Position numbers and translations under genes: made by a program
Origin: CANIGN01 sp964538275
GTDB lineage: Bacteria; Bdellovibrionota; UBA2428
Direction: 5' to 3'
Assembly (NCBI GenBank): GCA_964538275.1
Contig: CAZIFW010000077.1
Coordinates: 1 to 11,222, forward strand
Length of the DNA stretch: 11,222 nucleotides
The notes under the pieces: model-generated
What the model was told of the DNA's origin: nothing
The model's input: the letters and a program-made list of their open reading frames with translations, nothing else
Databases searched by the model: none
In this document: positions 1-6,381 of the stretch, one piece after another
How the letters are laid out: each line of letters starts with the position of its first letter
Position numbering within the stretch: the first letter of the stretch is position 1

Positions 1-2681
1 GTTCTTACTCGCGTCAGTTTTTAGAGAAACACGAAAAGCCCGATGTAGATGCCATTCGCAACTTAAGCCCTACAGTGGCACTCGAGCAAAAAAATTACAC
101 AAAAAACTCTCGTTCAACTGTGGGCACAAGTACAGAAATTTACGATTACTTTCGCCTACTTTTTTCGAAAATAGGCCAGATGGTGGATCCCAAAACGGGA
201 CGTGTTGTTAAAAAAGATTTACCTCACGAAATTTCTGCAGAAGCTTGGCAAAAAAAAGGCGATCGAGTTTTTGTGTTCTACCCATTTCTTCCTCCTGCTA
301 AGAGCGAAAAAACTTTTGATCCACGTGCCTTTCTTCTAGAAAAAGGCTTTTCAAAAATGCTTTCACCCCTAGAAGATTTTGAATTAGTTGAGATTGAAGA
401 TCCCAGCACTTCTAAGTTTTTTAAAACTCCAGAACTTTGGGTGATGGTTGATCGACTCGCCCTTGAAGAAGGCGAACAAAGTCGCTGTAACGAAGCAATC
501 TCTACGGCGTACCACTATGGTGCAGGTCGTGCGAAGATTGTTGTCTTAAAAGGTGAAAAAGTTGTTTGGGACCACACGTGTTCAGAATTTCCATCAGTAG
601 ATGGTGGAAGAACGCGTTTTCCTGAAAGCTCTCCGCTACTTTTCTCTTTCAATTCACCCGCAGGCGCGTGCCCTCACTGTAAAGGCTTTGGTCATAATTT
701 AAAAATCGACCCTCTCTTGGTTATTCCGCGCCCTCATTTGTCTATTTCTCAAGGCGCCATTGAACCCCTCACTAAACCCTCTGCCAAAGAATGGTATCGC
801 GAGATGGTGAGCTTTTGTCAGAAAAAGAAAATTTCCATACATCTTCCATGGGAAAATCTCAGTGAATCTACGCGAGATCTTATTTGGAAAGGCGATAAAA
901 CCTTTCAGGGTGTGGAAGGAATTTTTGCTGAATTAGATGATCAAAAATACAAGATGCAGGTGCGCGTGTTTCTTTCGCGCTATCGCAGTCCGTTCTTATG
1001 CACCGAATGTAAAGGTGCGCGGTTAAAATCCGAAGCACTTAATGTTTTTATTCATAACAAAAACATTTGGGATCTTGCTCAACTTTCAATTTCTGACATC
1101 CAAGAGTGGTTTGAGAAAACTCCCTTTACCACCTATCAAAAAGCAGTTGCTGGAGAAATTTTTCAACAAATCAAAGCTCGACTAGATTTCTTGATGCGTG
1201 TGGGACTTGATTACCTTACACTCGCGCGACTCACTAAAACTCTCTCGGGCGGAGAAGCTCAACGTATTGCCTTAGCTAACCAGTTAGGTGCCCGCCTAAC
1301 ACAAACATGCTACGTGCTGGATGAGCCAAGTATTGGTCTTCACGCACATGATACCGAAAAGCTTATTGGAATTTTGCGCGATTTAGCTGCACTCAGAAAT
1401 ACGGTTGTAGTGGTTGAACACGATCCAGATATTATACGTGCCGCTGAGCACTTAATTGACTTGGGTCCTGCCGCTGGAGAAAAAGGCGGAGAACTTTTGT
1501 ATTCTGGTCCTGCTAAAGATTTTGAAAAACTAGCCCCTAAGAGCAGCCCTACTCTAGCGTTCTTTAATGGCACAGATTGTATTCCTGTTCCCTTAAGACG
1601 ACGTTTGCAGCGACAAAAAGAAATGAATCGCGAAACACAGTGGCTAAAAATCAGTGGCTGCACCACTCATAACCTAAAAAATGTAGATGTAAAAATTCCC
1701 CTCAACACTCTTACATGTATTACGGGTGTTTCTGGATCTGGAAAATCTACAGCGATTCGTAAAACGCTTTATCCGGCTCTTGCTAAACTTTTACAACAAA
1801 GCACAGACACCGTGGGACAATACGAAAAGATATCAGGCTTTGAGCCCATCAAAGATATAGTTTTGATTGATCAAGGCCCCATTGGAAGTAGCCCTCGTTC
1901 TAATCCCGTTACCTATATTCGTGCTTTTGATGAAATCAGAAATTTATTCTCCCTTACTAAAGAGGCACAAAGGCAAAAACTTCATGCAGGATATTTTTCG
2001 TTCAACGTTCCAGGCGGACGCTGTGAAAACTGTGAAGGCGCGGGTTACAACAAAGTAGAAATGGTCTTTATGGAAGACCTTTTTGTTTTATGTGATCACT
2101 GTGAAGGAAAACGCTTTAAGCCTGAAGTGCTTAAAGTTACCTATAGAGATAAAAACATCATTGATGTTTTAAATCTCACGGTTACTGAAGCTCAAGAATT
2201 TTTTGCAGATTCACGCAAACTCAATCGCATGTTAGGCGTCTTGGTTAAAGTAGGCTTAGGTTATTTACGCCTTGGCCAAGCAGCCACCACACTTTCGGGT
2301 GGTGAATCACAGCGACTTAAAATTGCGCGCGAACTCATGGACGCAGATCGCTCGAACTTATTCTACGTTTTAGATGAACCCACAACGGGCTTGCACATGA
2401 AAGACATCAAAACACTTCACCGGGTTTTGCATCACCTTGTTGAAAACGGAAACACTGTTTGCGTGATTGAACACAACTTAGAGCTTATTAAAACTGCCGA
2501 CTGGGTTTTAGATTTTGGCCCTGGTGGCGGCAAACACGGTGGCGAAATCGTAGCCGAAGGCACTCCTGAAGAGATTGTGAAAGTTAAAAATTCTCTTACC
2601 GGAAAACACTTGAAAGCTGTGCTCAAAGCATCGCCGCAACTTCCTTGGAAAGAAATCTTAGAAGCCGAAGCTAAGCCATAA
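1..2681 (+). CDS. uvrA: Excinuclease ABC subunit A (UvrA), 5'-partial
   Basis: DNA-damage recognition ATPase of nucleotide excision repair, acting in the cytoplasm with UvrB and UvrC. The reading frame is open from base 3 (reading SYSRQFLEKHEKPDVD, a conserved early UvrA segment), so the gene starts upstream; the GTG at 75 is internal. Lost are roughly the first 60 residues, including the first Walker A. Visible in order: the RSTVGTSTEIYDY segment; a UvrB-binding/insertion region of normal length (about 160 residues); ABC signature LSGGEAQR near 1241 with Walker B LDEPSIGLH near 1315; second Walker A GVSGSGKST at about 1725-1751; a complete zinc module C-x2-C-x19-C-x2-C at about 2023-2103; second signature LSGGESQR near 2291 and LDEPTTGLH near 2371. 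The presence of the UvrB-binding region argues against a UvrA2-type paralogue. Odd: the first cysteine pair of zinc module 1 is replaced (Val at 597-599, Gly at 606-608) while the second pair CPHC at 669-680 remains. It converges with the tryptophanase gene. Confidence 0.93.
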   Translation, partial: SYSRQFLEKHEKPDVDAIRNLSPTVALEQKNYTKNSRSTVGTSTEIYDYFRLLFSKIGQMVDPKTGRVVKKDLPHEISAEAWQKKGDRVFVFYPFLPPAKSEKTFDPRAFLLEKGFSKMLSPLEDFELVEIEDPSTSKFFKTPELWVMVDRLALEEGEQSRCNEAISTAYHYGAGRAKIVVLKGEKVVWDHTCSEFPSVDGGRTRFPESSPLLFSFNSPAGACPHCKGFGHNLKIDPLLVIPRPHLSISQGAIEPLTKPSAKEWYREMVSFCQKKKISIHLPWENLSESTRDLIWKGDKTFQGVEGIFAELDDQKYKMQVRVFLSRYRSPFLCTECKGARLKSEALNVFIHNKNIWDLAQLSISDIQEWFEKTPFTTYQKAVAGEIFQQIKARLDFLMRVGLDYLTLARLTKTLSGGEAQRIALANQLGARLTQTCYVLDEPSIGLHAHDTEKLIGILRDLAALRNTVVVVEHDPDIIRAAEHLIDLGPAAGEKGGELLYSGPAKDFEKLAPKSSPTLAFFNGTDCIPVPLRRRLQRQKEMNRETQWLKISGCTTHNLKNVDVKIPLNTLTCITGVSGSGKSTAIRKTLYPALAKLLQQSTDTVGQYEKISGFEPIKDIVLIDQGPIGSSPRSNPVTYIRAFDEIRNLFSLTKEAQRQKLHAGYFSFNVPGGRCENCEGAGYNKVEMVFMEDLFVLCDHCEGKRFKPEVLKVTYRDKNIIDVLNLTVTEAQEFFADSRKLNRMLGVLVKVGLGYLRLGQAATTLSGGESQRLKIARELMDADRSNLFYVLDEPTTGLHMKDIKTLHRVLHHLVENGNTVCVIEHNLELIKTADWVLDFGPGGGKHGGEIVAEGTPEEIVKVKNSLTGKHLKAVLKASPQLPWKEILEAEAKP

Positions 2682-2690
2682 AGTCGAAAA

Positions 2691-2722
2691 GGTTCAGAAG
2701 AGGGCCACTCCTCTTCTGAATT
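2691..2722. terminator. Hairpin between convergent uvrA and tnaA
   Basis: Perfect 11-bp stem: TTCAGAAGAGG (2693-2703) pairs with CCTCTTCTGAA (2710-2720) around a 6-base loop. It lies 11 bases after the uvrA stop and between two convergent genes, so a bidirectional terminator role is likely. The T-tract is weak on the uvrA side (TTGTCATTT) and slightly better on the tnaA side (CCTTTTCGACTTT). Confidence 0.6.
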
Positions 2723-2724
2723 GT

Positions 2725-2774
2725 CATTTAGGCGTCAGAGACCTTTTTGACTACCCTCCGCTACCTTTCCGACA
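2725..2774 (+). repeat. Left arm of a ~50 bp inverted repeat flanking tnaA
   Basis: This segment begins CATTTAGGCGTCAGAGACCT and matches the reverse complement of 4221-4270 at 43 of 50 positions, with the first 23 identical. It begins 44 bases past the uvrA stop and ends 12 bases beyond the tnaA stop. It contains two copies of an 11-base motif 22 bases apart: ACCTTTTTGAC (2741-2751) and ACCTTTCCGAC (2763-2773). It may be a dispersed intergenic repeat, a mobile-element end or a regulatory or termination element; the sequence alone does not decide. Confidence 0.8.
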
Positions 2775-2786
2775 TTCAATAAATTT

Positions 2787-4178
2787 CTAAAGCCACTCAA
2801 AGTGAGACGTAAAATGCGGAAGAACTGCGGGACGATGACTAAACTTCATTCCACGAATTTCCTCTTTGCGCTCTACAACACGTTGAAAAACTTCAAGTAC
2901 ATAATCAAAATGTGATTGTGTATAAACGCGGCGTGGAATTGCCAAGCGAACTAGATCAAAAGTGTGCGGCTTAAGTTCTCCATCCACTATTTTACCAAAC
3001 ATTACACTGCCAATTTCGCAGCTACGAATACCGCCCAACTCATAAAGAGTAGCAGCGAGTGCTTGTCCTGGTAACTTTGAAGGTTCAATGTGACTTAAAA
3101 ATTTTCGTGCATCTACATAAATTGCATGGCCGCCGGGTGGTTCCACCACTGGAACACCTAACTTTCGCAAACCTTCGCACATGTATTCAATACAACTCGT
3201 GCGATAGCCGAGATAATCTTCATCCAATGCTTCGTTTAATCCAATGGCGATAGCCTCTAAGTCTCTACCTGCAAGACCACCATAGGTAGGAAAGCCTTCT
3301 GTGAGAATTAAGTTATTGCGCATTTTATCTGCCCAAGTGTCATTCTTGGTGCAAATAAATCCACCGATATTAGAAATACCATCTTTTTTTGCAGAAACTG
3401 AAATCACATCTGCAAGTTCAAAGAGTCTGCGTGCGATTTCGTTAGTTGTTAACTTGTGCGAAGCTGGGTCCCTCTTCTTAATAAGGTACGCATTCTCAGC
3501 AAAACGGCAGCCATCAATCATAAATGGAATTCCGTGTGCTTTACAAAGACGTGCAACAGCTCCCACGTTTTCTGGATCTGCTGGTTGGCCGCCTCCAGAA
3601 TTATTTGTGAGAGTCATTACAACTAGGCCAACTTTAATTCCGGGCTCTTTAATTTTACTCTCAAAGAGCGCCAGATTCATGTTGCCTTTAAAAGGAAAAG
3701 GCGACTGAGTATCTTTGGATTCCGCACAGGGAAGATCTAGAACTTGGCAACCTGCACCTTCTGCATTGGCGCGAGTGGTATCAAAAAGTGTATTTGAAAT
3801 TACAAGTTGCCCGGGCTCAGTAAGACTTTGAATAATGATTCGCTCAGAAGCGCGACCCTGGTGAGTGGGAATTACAACTTTGTGACCAGTAATTTGTTGT
3901 ATAGCTTTTTCGAAACGCAAAAAGCTAGGACTTCCCGCATAGCTTTCATCCCCTCGCATAATGCCAGCCCACTGCTCGGCACTCATGGCATTGGTTCCAG
4001 AATCAGTGAGTAAGTCGATCATCACATCTTCGCTTTTGAGTAAGAAAAGATTGTGATGCGCTTCTTTTACGAGCTTTAGTCTTTCTGCACGCGATGTTTT
4101 TTTAATGGGCTCTACAACCTTGATCCTAAACGGTTCAATAATTGTTTTGAATTTGTCTAAGCATAAAAGTTCCCCCAT
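2787..4178 (-). CDS. tnaA: Tryptophanase (beta-eliminating lyase family)
   Basis: PLP-dependent cytoplasmic enzyme that splits L-tryptophan to indole, pyruvate and ammonia. The 463 aa length is normal for tryptophanases and tyrosine phenol-lyases. Family landmarks: EPFRIKVVEP near residue 15, IDLLTDSGTNAMS (54-66), GDESYAG with Tyr80, PTHQGR (104-109), Asp222 in the DGCRFAENAY motif, the PLP lysine Lys265 in SAKKD, and EGFPTYGGLAGRD. Specificity positions favour tryptophanase over tyrosine phenol-lyase: FDTT at 132-135 (FTTT in the phenol-lyase), EIGS at 388-391 where the phenol-lyase has the phenol-binding Arg (ERG), and His455 near the C-terminus (PHFT) matching the tryptophanase histidine. 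Other segments (SGTNAMSAEQWAG, GGLAGRD) look more like the phenol-lyase, so substrate should be treated as likely rather than proven. Start: ATG at 4178 with GGAGGG three bases upstream and another GGAGG at 4191-4195. No tnaC-like leader peptide fits upstream. The gene stands alone between inverted repeats. Confidence 0.9.
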   Translation of the reverse strand: MGELLCLDKFKTIIEPFRIKVVEPIKKTSRAERLKLVKEAHHNLFLLKSEDVMIDLLTDSGTNAMSAEQWAGIMRGDESYAGSPSFLRFEKAIQQITGHKVVIPTHQGRASERIIIQSLTEPGQLVISNTLFDTTRANAEGAGCQVLDLPCAESKDTQSPFPFKGNMNLALFESKIKEPGIKVGLVVMTLTNNSGGGQPADPENVGAVARLCKAHGIPFMIDGCRFAENAYLIKKRDPASHKLTTNEIARRLFELADVISVSAKKDGISNIGGFICTKNDTWADKMRNNLILTEGFPTYGGLAGRDLEAIAIGLNEALDEDYLGYRTSCIEYMCEGLRKLGVPVVEPPGGHAIYVDARKFLSHIEPSKLPGQALAATLYELGGIRSCEIGSVMFGKIVDGELKPHTFDLVRLAIPRRVYTQSHFDYVLEVFQRVVERKEEIRGMKFSHRPAVLPHFTSHFEWL

Positions 4179-4196
4179 AGACCCTCCGAGCCTCCA

Positions 4197-4226
4197 ACAC
4201 TAAAGCGTCCCGCTAAGCCTTGTCAA
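4197..4226 (-). promoter_or_regulatory. Possible tnaA promoter
   Basis: On the minus strand a perfect -35 hexamer TTGACA (4221-4226) is followed, after 18 bases, by TAGTGT (4197-4202), which keeps the first two and last bases of the -10 consensus. Transcription would start about 12 bases before the tnaA ATG, just leaving GGAGGG in the leader. The -35 lies at the inner end of the repeat arm. The weak -10 makes this tentative. Confidence 0.3.
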
Positions 4227-4270
4227 AAAGGTCGCGGAGGTATGTCGAAAAGGTCTCTGACGCCTAAATG
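4221..4270 (-). repeat. Right arm of the inverted repeat flanking tnaA
   Basis: Reverse complement of 2725-2774 with seven mismatches (positions 24, 28-30, 38, 45, 46 counted from the outer end). The outer 23 bases are identical, and one more outside base also matches (2724/4271). It contains GTCAAAAAGGT (4222-4232) and GTCGAAAAGGT (4244-4254), again 22 bases apart. It occupies the divergent tnaA-comM intergenic region, and its outer end includes the ATG at 4268, which argues against that codon as the comM start. Confidence 0.8.
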
Positions 4271-4284
4271 AAAAGCTTTTGGGG

Positions 4285-4296
4285 TCCCTATAGGGA
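4285..4296. promoter_or_regulatory. 12-bp perfect palindrome upstream of comM
   Basis: TCCCTATAGGGA is a perfect 12-base palindrome 34 bases before the preferred comM start. It could be an operator, a leader hairpin or chance; no clear -35/-10 pair for comM was found around it. Confidence 0.25.
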
Positions 4297-4330
4297 GATG
4301 CGTTGGCATTGTTTTTGTATGGGCAGGGTG

Positions 4331-5665
4331 ATGAGTTTTATAGAAATAAGCAGTTTTCAGCACCAAGGTCTTGAGAAAAAAGAAATTCTCGTTCAGGGAA
4401 TTAAGACAAGAGGAATCAGCCAACTTTCACTGAGCGGCAATCTCAGTTCCTCCCTCAGAGATTCACGCGATAAAATTAAAGCTGTCGTTGCACAGCTAGT
4501 TCCTTGGGGGCCTGTCGATAAAATACTTTTGAATTTACTACCTTCGGATCTATCAAAATTTAGTCCCTTGCTTGAAGTCCCCATGGCACTGGCAAGTATT
4601 GCTCTATTGTGGCCCGAAACTCTCAACCCAGATCAGCGCGAACGTATAAGTCATTTTTCCTTTACGGGATCCCTCTCTTTGTCGGGCAACATTCATCATT
4701 TTGAAATGCATCTCAAACATTCAGAACAAAAGCTTATGCGCTTTAAAAATATTACGGAATTATGGGCTTTTATACTGAGCGGAGAAATTCCACTCCTCGA
4801 AGAAAAAATTAAAAAAAGCTACATCGAAACTCCTTTCAAAGAAGCCAAAGGAAGAGATTATGAAAAATTTTGGCTACAAATTGCAGCAGATGCAAAGCTT
4901 CCCGTACTCATGATTGGTCCTCCCGGAGTTGGAAAAAGTCATTTAGCCCAGTGGGCATTGAGTTGCCTCAAAGAAGCCTCTTCAAATCAACGAGAAGAAA
5001 TTGATCGCATCTGGTCTCTCGCGGGCAAAGAAGAAGTTCCACGAATTCCTTTTCAAAATCCACACTCGCGTACGCATTTATCAGAATTTGTAGGAGTGGC
5101 TCGTCACGAGATTCCTCGGCCAGGTGTTTTTTCACTCTCGCACGGAGGCCTTCTGGTATTAGATGAATTTCCTGAACTCGCTAGAGATAGTCGCGAAATA
5201 CTCCGCAATATCTTGGACGAGAAAAAAGTTGTTAAAAACACAAAAGCCGGTTTTTGCAGTTGGCCTGCCGACTTTTGGCTCATACTCACGGCCAACCCCT
5301 GCCCTTGTGGCTACGCACGTGGCAATGATCTCTCCCGTTGTCGTTGCCAAGAGAGCGTAAGACAAAAATACATTGCCAGACTCAGCGGTCCGCTCTTAGA
5401 CCGCATGGGTGTTAAATTGTTTTTAAAAGAAAAATCTCCCCTTGAAGAAATTCCCAAGATTTCTTCTGAGACTTTAAATAACTCAATAGCTTCGCTCCCT
5501 ATTCGACATGATTTAAGTCCTAGAGAAGAAAAAATATTCACTCAATTATGGGAGGCATATTGCAAACGAATAGAATTAAATTCTCAAAATAAAGAATTCT
5601 TTGAACGTTTTATTAACGAACAAAAAAACTTTTCAAAAGAATGGCTGGTGCATGTTTACGTCTAA
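4331..5665 (+). CDS. comM: ComM/YifB-family AAA+ ATPase (Mg-chelatase-like)
   Basis: Family members are hexameric AAA+ helicases; ComM drives branch migration when incoming single-stranded DNA is integrated in natural transformation. Seen (444 aa, numbered from 4331): an N-terminal domain resembling the Lon-protease-like fold of this family, with LRDSRDKIKAVV and LLNLLPSDLSK matching the usual ARDRVRSA and INLAPADLPK; Walker A GPPGVGKS (196-203); the RPG-FSLSHGGLLVLDEFPEL block with Walker B (274-279); sensor 1 TANP followed by CPCG (320-327); RCRC (337-340); and SGPLLDR with the arginine expected at the subunit interface. The C-terminal Mg-chelatase region keeps LS-R but lacks the usual ARTIADL motif. 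Start: ATG 4331 is chosen because MSFIEI matches where relatives begin; in-frame ATGs at 4268, 4298 and 4319 lie in or near the repeat or lack good spacing. No strong Shine-Dalgarno is visible. It overlaps comF by 14 bases. Confidence 0.85.
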   Translation: MSFIEISSFQHQGLEKKEILVQGIKTRGISQLSLSGNLSSSLRDSRDKIKAVVAQLVPWGPVDKILLNLLPSDLSKFSPLLEVPMALASIALLWPETLNPDQRERISHFSFTGSLSLSGNIHHFEMHLKHSEQKLMRFKNITELWAFILSGEIPLLEEKIKKSYIETPFKEAKGRDYEKFWLQIAADAKLPVLMIGPPGVGKSHLAQWALSCLKEASSNQREEIDRIWSLAGKEEVPRIPFQNPHSRTHLSEFVGVARHEIPRPGVFSLSHGGLLVLDEFPELARDSREILRNILDEKKVVKNTKAGFCSWPADFWLILTANPCPCGYARGNDLSRCRCQESVRQKYIARLSGPLLDRMGVKLFLKEKSPLEEIPKISSETLNNSIASLPIRHDLSPREEKIFTQLWEAYCKRIELNSQNKEFFERFINEQKNFSKEWLVHVYV

Positions 5666-6305
5666 ATTTGATGCAAACAATTGTCCCTGTTGGCAAAATC
5701 TTTTGAGCGCTCAACTTTGCAAAAATTGCTTACAGCAACTTCAAGGATCACTCCTTCCTAGAAGTTTAAGTTATGAAATAGATTTCTCACTGGAAGTCTT
5801 TGCAATGAGCCACTACAGCCCAAAGATGAAAGATTTTATCTATAGCTGTAAAAGTGCAGCCTTTAATGGACTTATGCCCTCACAAAAAAACCTCATTAAG
5901 GAACTCTGTGCTTTCTGGTCACAAGAACTTAAGACAAAGAATATAGATGCTTTTGTACCCATCCCCGCTCACCCCATACGCAGTATTTTACAAAGTGATT
6001 TGGCGTGGTTTATAGCGCGCTATCTTTCCAGAGAGCTCTCCAAAGGAGAGCCGCTTTCTGTCTTAAAACGTAAATTTTTTGTATCCAATCATCTTTACTC
6101 TGCACAAAAAAATCTAAATCGCGCTTTGAGAAAAGAAAAAATCAAAGAGCAGTATTATGTACCCGTCTCAAAGGCAGCAAAAATGCGGATTTGTCTTGTA
6201 GATGATGTTTGCACCACAGGATCCACCCTAAGCCTATGCAAAAATTTACTTGAAAAAGCTGGGCATCATGTTGAAAGTGCGATTGTTTTATCAAAAGTAT
6301 CCTAA
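5652..6305 (+). CDS. comF: ComF family phosphoribosyltransferase-like protein
   Basis: ComF proteins are cytoplasmic and needed for natural transformation in several bacteria, probably acting on imported single-stranded DNA. The 217 aa protein has an N-terminal CxC...CxxC cysteine cluster (C11, C13, C23, C26), as in the zinc-ribbon start of the family; the segment YSPKMKDFIYSCKSAA; FVPIPAHPIR (101-110), equivalent to the usual VPVP-HP-R; and a PRPP-binding loop ICLVDDVCTTGSTL (180-193) with the paired aspartates D184 and D185. The usual QAxLxxxxRxxNv segment is diverged to AQKNLNRALRKE. The ATG at 5652 starts just before the cysteine cluster and overlaps the 3' end of comM by 14 bases in another frame, implying translational coupling; an upstream in-frame ATG at 5601 would add 17 unusual residues and a longer overlap. 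No good Shine-Dalgarno precedes 5652, consistent with coupling. Confidence 0.87.
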   Translation: MFTSKFDANNCPCWQNLLSAQLCKNCLQQLQGSLLPRSLSYEIDFSLEVFAMSHYSPKMKDFIYSCKSAAFNGLMPSQKNLIKELCAFWSQELKTKNIDAFVPIPAHPIRSILQSDLAWFIARYLSRELSKGEPLSVLKRKFFVSNHLYSAQKNLNRALRKEKIKEQYYVPVSKAAKMRICLVDDVCTTGSTLSLCKNLLEKAGHHVESAIVLSKVS

Positions 6306-6315
6306 TTAAAAATGT

Positions 6316-6351
6316 AAAAGCCAGAAGACCTTAAGGTGTCTTCTGGCTTTT
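6316..6351. terminator. Bidirectional rho-independent terminator
   Basis: A perfect 14-bp stem, AAAAGCCAGAAGAC (6316-6329) with GTCTTCTGGCTTTT (6338-6351), encloses an 8-base loop, CTTAAGGT. The A/T ends give a T-run on both strands: TTTT for comF and TTTTACATTTTT for the opposite-strand gene. It lies 10 bases past the comF stop and 30 bases before the end of the convergent lipoprotein gene, so it can serve both transcripts. Confidence 0.92.
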
Positions 6352-6381
6352 ATCCTAAGAATAATTTTTGGTGGCGTCGAG

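Noticed and set aside
75..2681. GTG at 75 as the uvrA start
   Set aside because: The same frame is open back to base 3 and encodes a conserved UvrA segment, so the gene begins outside the window.
3301..3708. 135-codon plus-strand open frame inside tnaA
   Set aside because: Antisense shadow of a well-conserved enzyme, with no domain pattern and no start context.
2725..4270. Insertion sequence containing tnaA
   Set aside because: Inverted repeats are present, but no transposase or target-site duplication was seen, so only repeats are annotated.
4268..4330. ATGs at 4268, 4298 and 4319 as the comM start
   Set aside because: The first lies at the end of the inverted repeat, the second has GGGAG touching the ATG, and the extra residues do not resemble family N-termini.
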